Part shown: positions 41,731 to 49,600 of the stretch, in pieces | Layout: each line of letters begins with the position of its first letter | Position numbering within the stretch: position 1 is the first letter of the stretch | DNA from: Paenibacillus_AR sp051594765 | GTDB lineage: Bacteria; Bacillota; Bacilli; Paenibacillales; NBRC-103111 | NCBI RefSeq assembly: GCF_051594765.1 | Contig: NZ_JBPPGJ010000017.1 | Span: 74,693-138,692 of the forward strand | Reading direction: 5' to 3' | Length of the DNA: 64,000 nt | Program-made: the position numbers and the translations under genes | Notes under the pieces: generated by a model | The model's database searches: none | Told to the model about the DNA's origin: nothing | Seen by the model: the letters and a program-made list of their open reading frames with translations, nothing else

Positions 41731-42278
41731 GGTCGGTTGTGCCGATAGAAGGAGTTAGGCTGATCGAGCCGAAGGTATATGGGGACGAGAGAGGCTTTTT
41801 CTTAGAAAGCTACAAGGAGGGAGATTCCGGTCAGACCGACTTCCTCCAAGACAATCATTCGTATTCCCGGGAGCCCGGTACGATCCGGGGGCTTCATTAC
41901 CAGCTGGAGCCGGCAGCCCAGACCAAGCTGGTCAGGGTGATCGCAGGCGCCATCTATGATGTGGTGGTGGATATCCGTACCGGATCGCCCACGTACGGCT
42001 GTTGGCAGGGCTATATTCTGACCTCGCGGAACTTCCGCCAGCTGCTGGTTCCGAAGGGCTTCGCCCATGGCTTCTGCACGCTGGTTCCCGATACGGAGGT
42101 GCTGTACAAGGTGGACGCTCCGTACCGGCCCGAGCTGGACCGGGGGATTGCATGGAACGACCCGGCGTTGGCCATCGATTGGCCGTTCCCGCAGCCCGTG
42201 CTGTCGGAGAAGGATGGGAAGCATCCGCCCTTGTCGCAGGCGGAAATTCATTTTGTATGGAAGGAGGCAGGCTCATGA
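41727..42278 (+). CDS. rmlC: dTDP-4-dehydrorhamnose 3,5-epimerase (RmlC/SpsL)
   Basis: 183 residues, the usual length. Conserved pieces: YGDERGFFLESYKEGDSGQT, FLQDNHSYSREPGTIRGLHY (with the catalytic His in RGLHYQ), KLVRVIAGAIYDVVVDIR, and LVPKGFAHGFCTL. It epimerises C3 and C5 of dTDP-4-keto-6-deoxyglucose on the way to L-rhamnose. ATG overlaps the upstream stop and its own stop overlaps rmlB. Confidence 0.92.
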   Translation: MRSVVPIEGVRLIEPKVYGDERGFFLESYKEGDSGQTDFLQDNHSYSREPGTIRGLHYQLEPAAQTKLVRVIAGAIYDVVVDIRTGSPTYGCWQGYILTSRNFRQLLVPKGFAHGFCTLVPDTEVLYKVDAPYRPELDRGIAWNDPALAIDWPFPQPVLSEKDGKHPPLSQAEIHFVWKEAGS

Positions 42279-43339
42279 AGGTGCTGGTTACCGGGGGAGC
42301 CGGCTTCATCGGCAGCAACTATGTCCGCTATGTGCTGAAGCATCATCCCGATTACCGGGTAATCAATCTGGATGCTCTGACCTATGCGGGCAATCCGGAT
42401 AATGTGGCGGACTTGGCAGAGGTGCCGGGATACATTCCCGTTCAAGGGGACATCACGGACCGGGAGCTGGTGGATCGGCTGTTCCGGGAGTATGGTGTGG
42501 AAGCGGTGGTACATTTTGCAGCGGAATCCCATGTGGACCGGAGCATCTCGGATCCCGGCCTGTTCGTCAGGACCAACGTGGTGGGAACCCAGGTTCTCCT
42601 GGAAGCCGCCAAGCAATACGGCGTGAAGAGGTTCGTTCAGGTGTCCACGGACGAGGTGTACGGGACGCTGGGACCGACGGGCCTGTTCACGGAGGAAACT
42701 CCGCTTGCTCCCAACAGTCCCTATTCCGCCAGCAAGGCAGGTGCGGACCTCTTAGCCCGCGCCTATTACGAAACCTTCGGACTGCCCGTCAACATCACGC
42801 GTTGTTCCAATAATTACGGCCCGTATCAATTTCCCGAGAAATTAATCCCGCTGATGATCTCCAAAGCGGTCAAGGGCGAGCATCTGCCGGTCTACGGGGA
42901 CGGCCTGCATGTGCGGGACTGGCTCTATGTGGAAGACCATTGCAGTGCCGTGGATCTGGTGCTTCACCGGGGGCGGGACGGAGAGGTCTACAACATTGGA
43001 GGCAACAATGAAAAAACCAATCTGCAGGTGGTCCGGACCATCCTGCAGGAGCTGGGCGTGCCGGATCGCTTGATCCGGCACGTGAAGGACCGCCCGGGGC
43101 ATGACCGGAGGTACGGTATTGACGCTTCGAAGATCAGCAATGATCTGGGGTGGAATCCGGCCCACAGCTTCGAGGAAGGGATCAAAAGCACCATCCGGTG
43201 GTACGCGGACCATCCGGAATGGCTGGAGCGGATTCGGACGGGGGCTTATCGTTCGGGCAACGGATTCGGTGGGGCGGACGGCGCCTCAGGGTCGGCCGGG
43301 GCGAAGTCTCCAGGCGCAGCCGGGGGAGAAGCCCCATGA
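42275..43339 (+). CDS. rmlB: dTDP-glucose 4,6-dehydratase (RmlB/SpsJ)
   Basis: 354 residues from ATG at 42275, overlapping rmlC; the open frame upstream from 42002 is not used. Signature MKVLVTGGAGFIGSNYVRYV, FAAESHVDRSISDPGLF, STDEVYGTLG (with the catalytic Asp-Glu), SPYSASKAGADLL (Tyr-x3-Lys) and SNNYGPYQFPEKLIPLMI. The last 30 residues are a Gly/Ala-rich tail (NGFGGADGASGSAGAKSPGA) not usual in RmlB, perhaps a linker. Forms the 4-keto intermediate of rhamnose synthesis. Confidence 0.92.
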   Translation: MKVLVTGGAGFIGSNYVRYVLKHHPDYRVINLDALTYAGNPDNVADLAEVPGYIPVQGDITDRELVDRLFREYGVEAVVHFAAESHVDRSISDPGLFVRTNVVGTQVLLEAAKQYGVKRFVQVSTDEVYGTLGPTGLFTEETPLAPNSPYSASKAGADLLARAYYETFGLPVNITRCSNNYGPYQFPEKLIPLMISKAVKGEHLPVYGDGLHVRDWLYVEDHCSAVDLVLHRGRDGEVYNIGGNNEKTNLQVVRTILQELGVPDRLIRHVKDRPGHDRRYGIDASKISNDLGWNPAHSFEEGIKSTIRWYADHPEWLERIRTGAYRSGNGFGGADGASGSAGAKSPGAAGGEAP

Positions 43340-44196
43340 GAGTGCTGATCACGGGGGCGGGCGGCCAGTTGGGGCAGGACGTGATGCGGGTATGTGCGGA
43401 GGCCGGCCACGAGGGGATCGGCGTGGACCGGGCGGAGCTGGATATTACCGATGAGGCGTCATGCATCGAAGTTCTGGAACGGCTCCGGCCGGAGGCTGTC
43501 ATCCATGCGGCGGCTTATACGGCGGTGGACCGGGCCGAGACCGATGTCGACGAGGCGTACCGCGTGAACGCGGCAGGCAGCCGGAATATGGCGGTGGCCT
43601 GCGAGCGCATCGGCGCCAGATGCTGCTATATCAGCACGGATTATGTATTCGACGGGTCGGCTGCGGAGCCGTATGGCGAATATGATCTGGCCGCACCCAG
43701 GAGCGTCTACGGCAAGTCCAAGCTGGCAGGTGAGCGGCTGGTGTCCTCGTTGTGCAGCCGATGGTTTATTGTTCGAACGTCCTGGGTCTACGGCGTTCAC
43801 GGAGACAACTTCGTCAAGACCATGCTGAAGCTGGCCGCAACCGGCAAGCCCCTGAAGGTGGTGGACGACCAGACCGGCAGCCCGACGTATACGGTGGACC
43901 TGAGCCGGTTCCTGGTCCGGCTGATCGAAACGGAACGTTACGGCATCTATCACGCAACCGGAGGCGGCAGCTGCACCTGGTATGAGTTCGCGCGCGCCAT
44001 CTTCGAGGAGCGGGGGCTTCAGGTGGAGCTGGCGCCCTGCTCGACCGGGGAATTCCCCCGTCCGGCACCAAGACCCGCTTACTCGGTGCTGGGAGCGGCA
44101 GCGATCCGGACCAACGGTTTTCAGGAGCTTCCCCATTGGCGGGAGGGGCTGCGCGCTTTTTTGAAGGAGCTGCCGAAGGACGGCACTGCCCAATGA
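43336..44196 (+). CDS. rmlD: dTDP-4-dehydrorhamnose reductase (RmlD/SpsK)
   Basis: 286 residues, ATG overlapping rmlB. NADPH site MRVLITGAGGQLGQDVMRVC, PEAVIHAAAYTAVDRAETDV, catalytic ISTDYVFDGSAAEPYGEYD and SVYGKSKLAGE, then VVDDQTGSPTYTVDLSRFLV. Reduces the 4-keto group to give dTDP-L-rhamnose, completing the pathway begun by the RmlA-like gene at 27228. A strong terminator follows at once. Confidence 0.92.
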   Translation: MRVLITGAGGQLGQDVMRVCAEAGHEGIGVDRAELDITDEASCIEVLERLRPEAVIHAAAYTAVDRAETDVDEAYRVNAAGSRNMAVACERIGARCCYISTDYVFDGSAAEPYGEYDLAAPRSVYGKSKLAGERLVSSLCSRWFIVRTSWVYGVHGDNFVKTMLKLAATGKPLKVVDDQTGSPTYTVDLSRFLVRLIETERYGIYHATGGGSCTWYEFARAIFEERGLQVELAPCSTGEFPRPAPRPAYSVLGAAAIRTNGFQELPHWREGLRAFLKELPKDGTAQ

Positions 44197-44197
44197 A

Positions 44198-44230
44198 AGA
44201 GTCTCCCGGCGAGGGGAGACTCTTTTTTTT
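44198..44230 (+). terminator. Terminator of the rhamnose operon
   Basis: AGAGTCTCCC (44198-44207) pairs with GGGAGACTCT (44214-44223), followed by eight T. Confidence 0.9.
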
Positions 44231-44244
44231 GCTGCAGTAAGGGG

Positions 44245-45315
44245 CTAATACACGCCCAGCTCATGGAGCATGGCAATGAACCGGTCGGCGTAGGCACCGG
44301 GGGAATAGCGGCTGCGTACATGTGCCATTCCGGCGTCCCGGAGCCTCTCTCGCAGTGCGGCGTCATTCAGCAGCTCCATCCCTTGGAGCATCCCTGCATT
44401 CGGGTCGGTGACGGGGTAGAACTTCCCGGTCACATTATGGGTGATGAAGCTTCGCGGACCGTCAGAATCGGTGGACAGGACAGGGCAGCGGCAGCTCATG
44501 GCCTCCAGGATGGCATAGCCGAAGCCTTCGGTCAAGGAGGTGGAGACGAGGAACCCGCCGGAATCTCCGATCTGGGAATAGAAGGTCGGCATCTCCGAGT
44601 GGGGAACGTTGGAGCGGCGCACCAAGGCATGGGACAAGCCAAGGGTCTGGATGGCGCTGTAAAAATGCGGACCCTGTCCTTCCTCGATGATGTTCGCATC
44701 GTCAAACATCCACAGCCGCGCCTGGGGCACCTGCTGCAGCCAAGCGGCGCCAAGCTCCAGGAAGCCCCGCCAGTTCTTGTTGGTCTCGATGCGTCCGACC
44801 CAGCCGATGACGGGATAAGGGAGCGCCGGAGCGGGACGGTATGAAAACCGTACGGTGTCCATGCAGTTGGGGAAGCAGAACTGACGGAAGCCCGGGTAGA
44901 TGGACTGGAACAGGCCGATCATGTGCCCGGTATCCGGGTACAGCACGGCTTGGCTGCAGGAGTGAATATACGGAAGCCCCTCCAAGAGTGTGGCTGCCGC
45001 CCGCTCGAAGGTGCCCAGTCCCTGGGCTTCGAAGATGACCGTTCCGCCGTAGCCCAATCTTCGGATCCGTTCCAGCATCAGATAGTTGGAGTTGACGATG
45101 ATGGCATCGAAGCGTTCGGTGCGGAGCAGGTGTCCGATGGCGGCGTCATCATCCGTCACGTGGGTCGGGATGCCCGATATATTCTGTACGCCGTCGCCCG
45201 GCCAATGATACAGCAGGTGGCAGTCAATCCCACGCTCCATCAGAATCCGGCAGCGCTCCCGGTTCAAGGTTTCCACCCCCCCGCTGGGGATATAAAAGGT
45301 AAACAGCAGCTTCAT
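44245..45315 (-). CDS. GT4 glycosyltransferase, paralogue of the 37258 gene
   Basis: 356 residues. ATG at 45315 on the minus strand is preceded by CCAGGAGCG; the frame stays open far upstream but that stretch is antisense to the small-protein genes. MKLLFTFYIPSGGVETLNRE, VIGWVGRIETNKNWRGFLEL and AILEAMSCRCPVLSTDSDG closely match the 37258 gene. It has its own sigma-K-like promoter (AC-N17-CATATGATA), supporting expression in the mother cell late in sporulation. Confidence 0.82.
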   Translation of the reverse strand: MKLLFTFYIPSGGVETLNRERCRILMERGIDCHLLYHWPGDGVQNISGIPTHVTDDDAAIGHLLRTERFDAIIVNSNYLMLERIRRLGYGGTVIFEAQGLGTFERAAATLLEGLPYIHSCSQAVLYPDTGHMIGLFQSIYPGFRQFCFPNCMDTVRFSYRPAPALPYPVIGWVGRIETNKNWRGFLELGAAWLQQVPQARLWMFDDANIIEEGQGPHFYSAIQTLGLSHALVRRSNVPHSEMPTFYSQIGDSGGFLVSTSLTEGFGYAILEAMSCRCPVLSTDSDGPRSFITHNVTGKFYPVTDPNAGMLQGMELLNDAALRERLRDAGMAHVRSRYSPGAYADRFIAMLHELGVY

Positions 45316-45351
45316 TTCATCACGCTCCTGGAATGGTAGAGTCTCTCCCCC

Positions 45352-45379
45352 TATCATATGGCCTTCTCGGGGAGGCCGT
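45352..45379 (-). promoter_or_regulatory. Sigma-K-like promoter of the minus-strand GT4 gene
   Basis: On the minus strand AC (complement of 45378-45379), 17 bases, then CATATGATA (complement of 45352-45360). This matches both elements of the sigma-K consensus AC-N16/17-CATANNNTA. The start codon is 36 bases downstream. Confidence 0.7.
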
Positions 45380-45433
45380 ATGGACGGAATGCCATCCGCC
45401 CAACCGCAGCGGGGTGAGAAATTGGGGATTCGC

Positions 45434-45459
45434 ACTTTGCCGGCATCCGGCATAAGGTA
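45434..45459 (+). promoter_or_regulatory. Sigma-K-like promoter of the small-protein operon
   Basis: AC at 45434-45435, 15 bases, then CATAAGGTA (45451-45459), a perfect -10. The spacing is one to two bases short of the usual value. Divergent from the promoter at 45352-45379. Confidence 0.55.
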
Positions 45460-45492
45460 ATAGAAGACCCTTGAAGAGAGGTGAGGAGAGCC

Positions 45493-45786
45493 TTGGAACA
45501 TCACATCACGCAAATTGTCCATCATATGGCGAAATCCCAGCGGGAGCTGGCCCGGATCCTCGAGGCGAAGCGGGACATGGTCGTTCATGCCGCGCGGTTG
45601 ACCAACAGCATTCCGAACGAGGCGCCGGTCACGACGGAAGCCGATTTGAAGGAGACGGCGGAGCAGTCGCTGGCCGTGAATAAGAATCTGGTATCGTACT
45701 TGAATGCCCTGGCGTCTCTGGAGGAGGCGCTCTCGGATAATCTCGGGATCGTCGTCCGGGAACTGAACGCGAACGGGGATGAATGA
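45493..45786 (+). CDS. Small helical protein A (of three in a row)
   Basis: 97 residues from TTG at 45493 behind GTGAGGAGAG. Predicted almost wholly helical: EHHITQIVHHMAKSQRELAR, then ILEAKRDMVVHAARLTNS, a short Pro break, and a second helix to the end. It shares the motif (S/M)QR-x-(L/I)A-x-ILEAK with the next gene. Unknown function. Sigma-K-like promoter and location between a spore glycosyltransferase and the 1903-residue gene suggest a spore protein, perhaps a scaffold. Confidence 0.65.
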   Translation: MEHHITQIVHHMAKSQRELARILEAKRDMVVHAARLTNSIPNEAPVTTEADLKETAEQSLAVNKNLVSYLNALASLEEALSDNLGIVVRELNANGDE

Positions 45787-45804
45787 GGAAGAGAGGTGAC
45801 TCAA

Positions 45805-46143
45805 GTGACAGAGGCGGAACGGTCGGAGGCATGGCTCGACATCCTGGGCTCGACGGCACGCATGCAGAGGCAGATCGCCGATATTCTGGAGGCCAAGGCC
45901 TATGAGACGGAAAAGGCGCGTGCTTGGATCTGCGGACATCTGCACGAGTCCCGGTATGGCACCGGGGAGGATCTGTGCAAGCAGTCCATGGAGCTGCATG
46001 ACAGCGTCGTGGAGGTTATTGAAGGCATCACCCGCATGGAGCTGGGACTCTACAAAAACTTGAACACGCTCCTCGGACAACAGGATGGAGGCGTATCGGC
46101 AGGGGGCTTCGACTTCTTCGGTGGAAGCGGGGAAGATGCATGA
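45805..46143 (+). CDS. Small helical protein B
   Basis: 112 residues; GTG at 45805 follows AGAGGTGA by seven bases (another GTG at 45796 is inside that site). DILGSTARMQRQIADILEAK is followed by helix to about 95, then a Gly-rich end (GGVSAGGFDFFGGSGEDA). It resembles protein A in the helical region, and the Gly/Phe end is unique. Translationally coupled with gene C by an ATGA overlap. Confidence 0.65.
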   Translation: MTEAERSEAWLDILGSTARMQRQIADILEAKAYETEKARAWICGHLHESRYGTGEDLCKQSMELHDSVVEVIEGITRMELGLYKNLNTLLGQQDGGVSAGGFDFFGGSGEDA

Positions 46144-46424
46144 ATCCGAAGGACCGGGAGACAGAGCTGAAGCTGGAGCTTCTGGAGTCTCTCGTCAGAA
46201 GCCAGAAGGCGCTGACGGCCATGCTGGAGCACTCGGCGGCGGCCTCCCAAGGCCGTCCGGCCGCTTCAGCTTCAGCGGAGATGGAGAGGCATATGCGGAC
46301 TTTGGTCAGATGCCAACAGGCGCTGGCGCAGATGATGTCCGGCATTCGGATCCCGAATGTCCGGAAGGGGAAGCCGGGGAAGCTATGGATCCGGCAAGGC
46401 TTGTACAGCCGTCACCAGATCTAG
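46140..46424 (+). CDS. Small helical protein C
   Basis: 94 residues; ATG overlaps the previous stop. ELLESLVRSQKALTAMLEHS is a helix of the same type as in A and B, then a Ser/Ala-rich turn, a second helix (RHMRTLVRCQQALAQMMSG) and a basic end. The three genes look like diverged copies of one helical unit. The terminator hairpin overlaps the last codons. Confidence 0.6.
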   Translation: MNPKDRETELKLELLESLVRSQKALTAMLEHSAAASQGRPAASASAEMERHMRTLVRCQQALAQMMSGIRIPNVRKGKPGKLWIRQGLYSRHQI

Positions 46425-46439
46425 ACGGCGCCTTTTTTT
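46408..46439 (+). terminator. Terminator overlapping the stop of gene C
   Basis: GCCGTC (46408-46413) pairs with GACGGC (46424-46429), followed by GCC and seven T. The TAG stop lies within the hairpin. Confidence 0.7.
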
Positions 46440-46534
46440 GCTGAGGGGCGGACAAGCCCCAAGATTCAGCCATTCGAGGACAAGTGCGTTCACTTTAGTC
46501 GATAGCCTCCTTCCAGATTGGTTGATTGTCCCTG

Positions 46535-46562
46535 ACTCCCGGGAACGCCCGCTCATACTATG
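46535..46562 (+). promoter_or_regulatory. Sigma-K-like promoter of the 1903-residue protein
   Basis: AC at 46535-46536, exactly 17 bases, then CATACTATG (46554-46562), one base from the consensus -10. The ATG is about 80 bases downstream, behind GAAGGAGGATAG. Confidence 0.6.
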
Positions 46563-46641
46563 CTCTTGTAACGATGGCATATGATCATCCGCACCCGTCC
46601 ATCATGATAGGCGCGCCTAATTTAGAAGGAGGATAGAATCT

Positions 46642-49600
46642 ATGGCTTTCCCAAGCGATGCTCAGTTCCAACCGATCCTCTTGAACGGCTCCCCGCTGTT
46701 CGATCCGCCGGGGGACGAGAGCCCGACCAGCACGGATATCGTAGGCAATGCCCAGTTTCCCGCCGCTTACTACGCCTATGACGGCACGAACGTTTACTTC
46801 CGCCTTCGCTTGAATGCAGACCCCCGGTTCAAGACGGGGTTCCAGAATTTTGCCTGGGGCCTGATCTTCGACACGGACGGGATTCCCGGAACCTACGAGT
46901 GGCTCTTGGCGGTCAATGGTCTGAATACCACAATGGACTTGATTCAGAATACGAGCAAGCAGTTCAACACCTGGAACGATCCGGCCGAAGGGACGGACGG
47001 CAAAGGGACGCCCAACTTCAGCCGGCCCATCGTCAACTTCGACATCGCACGCGCCAGCCAAACCACGGACGGGTCCAACTTCGGCGGTAATCCCGACTAC
47101 TTCCTGGACTTCTTCATTCCGGCTGCTACCTTGTTCTCCTTCCTGGGCATCACGGAAACCACGGTATTCCGTCCCCTCTTCTTCTCGTCGGCCAATGCGA
47201 ACAATTTCAACAAGGACTCGCTGCAGAATCAGGGCTTCAGCTTCGTCAGCGCCTTCGGGGACCCGACTACGACGGAAGCCGCCGATGTGCGGGCAGAGCT
47301 GGCGGTTCAGAAGACGGTTACCGGTCCCACCTCGGCGTTAACCGGCCAGACGCTGTCCTACAGCGGGACCATCGCCGTCACCAATACGGGCAAGGCACAA
47401 GCGACAACGGTTCTGGTCTCGGACGTATTCGGCTTGGATCAATTGAATGCCGTCAATGTGACAGGCGTATCCACCGGGTTGGCCAACTTTAACCCGCTGA
47501 CGAAGACGATTACCTGGAACATCGGGAATCTGGCTGCCGGGGCCACGGCAACCTTGAACTTCACGGCCGTCGGCCAGTTCACTACGGCAGGGCAGCGGAC
47601 CGTAAACACGGCTACGGCTACGGGCGTGGATATCTTCACCGGCCAGCAAATTCCGGCGGCTTCCTCCACCTTCTCCGCAGCCGTGCAAAGCGCGGGGGCG
47701 GTAACCGGCTCCGTGCTGAGCGGCGCCACCGGGCTTCCGCTTGCCGGTGCGACGGTCGTCCTGCAGACGGCGGGCGGGGCCGTGGTCGGCAGTACGGTCA
47801 CGACGGCGGGGGGCGGCTACGGCTTCACGAACTTGGCCCCCGGCACCTATAATCTGGTGGTGAGCCTGCCGGACTTTACGACAACAACGGTGCCCGTCAC
47901 TATTCCTGCCGGTCAGACCGTCACCGCTAATGTTCTGCTCCAGCCCTTGCCTGCAGCCGTAACCGGCACGGTAACGGACGCATCCGGCGTACCGCTGCCC
48001 GGCGCCACCATCAGACTGCGCTCTCCCTTCGGAGTCGTGCTGCAGGAAGCCGTGACCAATGCGGCAGGGCAATATACGATCCCGAACATTGTACCCGGAA
48101 ATTATACCCTCTTAGCCGAAGTGAACGGGTACCAGAGCTCCCTGCAGGGGATCAGTCTGATTCCCGGACAGACGTTGACGGTGAATTTCGCGTTGACCGC
48201 CAATCCGGCAGGGGTGGCCGGCCGGATTACCTCGGGAGGGGCACCGGTGCCGGGCGCTCTCATCGAGGTGCTGAACCAGGCCAACCAGCTGGTGGCCGCC
48301 GTTGAGGCGGATGCCAACGGCAATTACGCCCTGGATAACCTGGCTCCCGGTACTTACCGGTTGAGAGTCAGCGCACCGAACTTCTCTACGGAAATCATCG
48401 GCTTCACCGTCGGGCCTGGAGAAACCAAGCTCGTGAACGCCGAACTGACGCCGAATCCGGGTACCATCTCCGGCACGGCGGTCGATGCGGAAACCGGGCT
48501 TCCCTTGGCAGGAGCCGCCATTCGGATCGTCGACCAATCGGGGATTACTCTGGCTGCTGTACTGACGGATGCCAACGGCTTCTATCAGGTGTCTACGATT
48601 CCGCCTGGAGTCTATACTGTAAACTTCGCGAATGATGGCTACGCCACCCAGAGCATCGGCGCCATCGTCCGCTCCGGCGCCGATACCGTCATTAACGCCG
48701 GCTTGGTGAAGCTGGCAGGGGAAATTGCCGGCTCCGTGACCGACGAGAACGGCACGCCTCTATCCGACGTCACCATCCGCTTGTTCCTGAACAACATCAT
48801 CATCGCTACGGTCAATACGGATCAGAACGGCAGCTACTCCATCCCCGGATTGGCTCCGGGCAATTATGTGATTCGGGCGGAGGCGGCGGGCTTCATCCGG
48901 GAGCTGCTGGGTGCGGCGGTCTTTCCTTTCGAGACGACGACCGTGAATTTCTCCCTCGAGCCCAGCCCGGGGATTCTGACGGGTACGGTACTGGGACCGG
49001 ATGGGGCTCCGCTGGCGGGGGCTGCGGTAACGGTACGGGAAAACACGGCGGTCGGCCCCGCCGCCGGCCGGACGATTACGGATGCTTCCGGAGTGTACAT
49101 CTTCTCGAATCTGGCTCCCGGCAGCTATATCGTAACGGCGGAGGAGCCGGGCTTCCAGATCGGCAGCTCCGGCGCCATAGTGGCAGCGGAGGCCACGACG
49201 ACTATCAACTTTGTCCTGCAGCCTTCGCCCGGTGCCGTAACCGGGGTTGTCATCAACGCATTGACGGGTACGCCCATCATCTCCGCCAACATCGAAATCC
49301 GGATCGTCAGCGTCAACGGAGCCGTTCTCCAGACCACCTTCACCGACCCCAACGGGATCTATCTCGTGACGGACCTGCCTCCCGGCAGCTACGGTGTCGT
49401 CGCCAGCGCGATCAACTTCCAGACGGAAGCCGCCAGCCTGGTGGTGGAGCCGAACGTGACCCAAACCGTGAACCTGGCGCTTCAGCCGAACCCCGGGGCG
49501 ATCACAGGGAGCGTCCTGGATGCTGTCACCCAGGCAGGCCTAGCCGGCGCCACGGTGAAGGTGACGGACCTGAACAGCGTGCTGGTGGGCTTGGCACTGA

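Noticed and set aside
44245..46080. A 611-residue open frame on the minus strand
   Set aside because: Only the downstream 356 residues are GT4-like and have a ribosome site; the upstream part is antisense to three small plus-strand genes.
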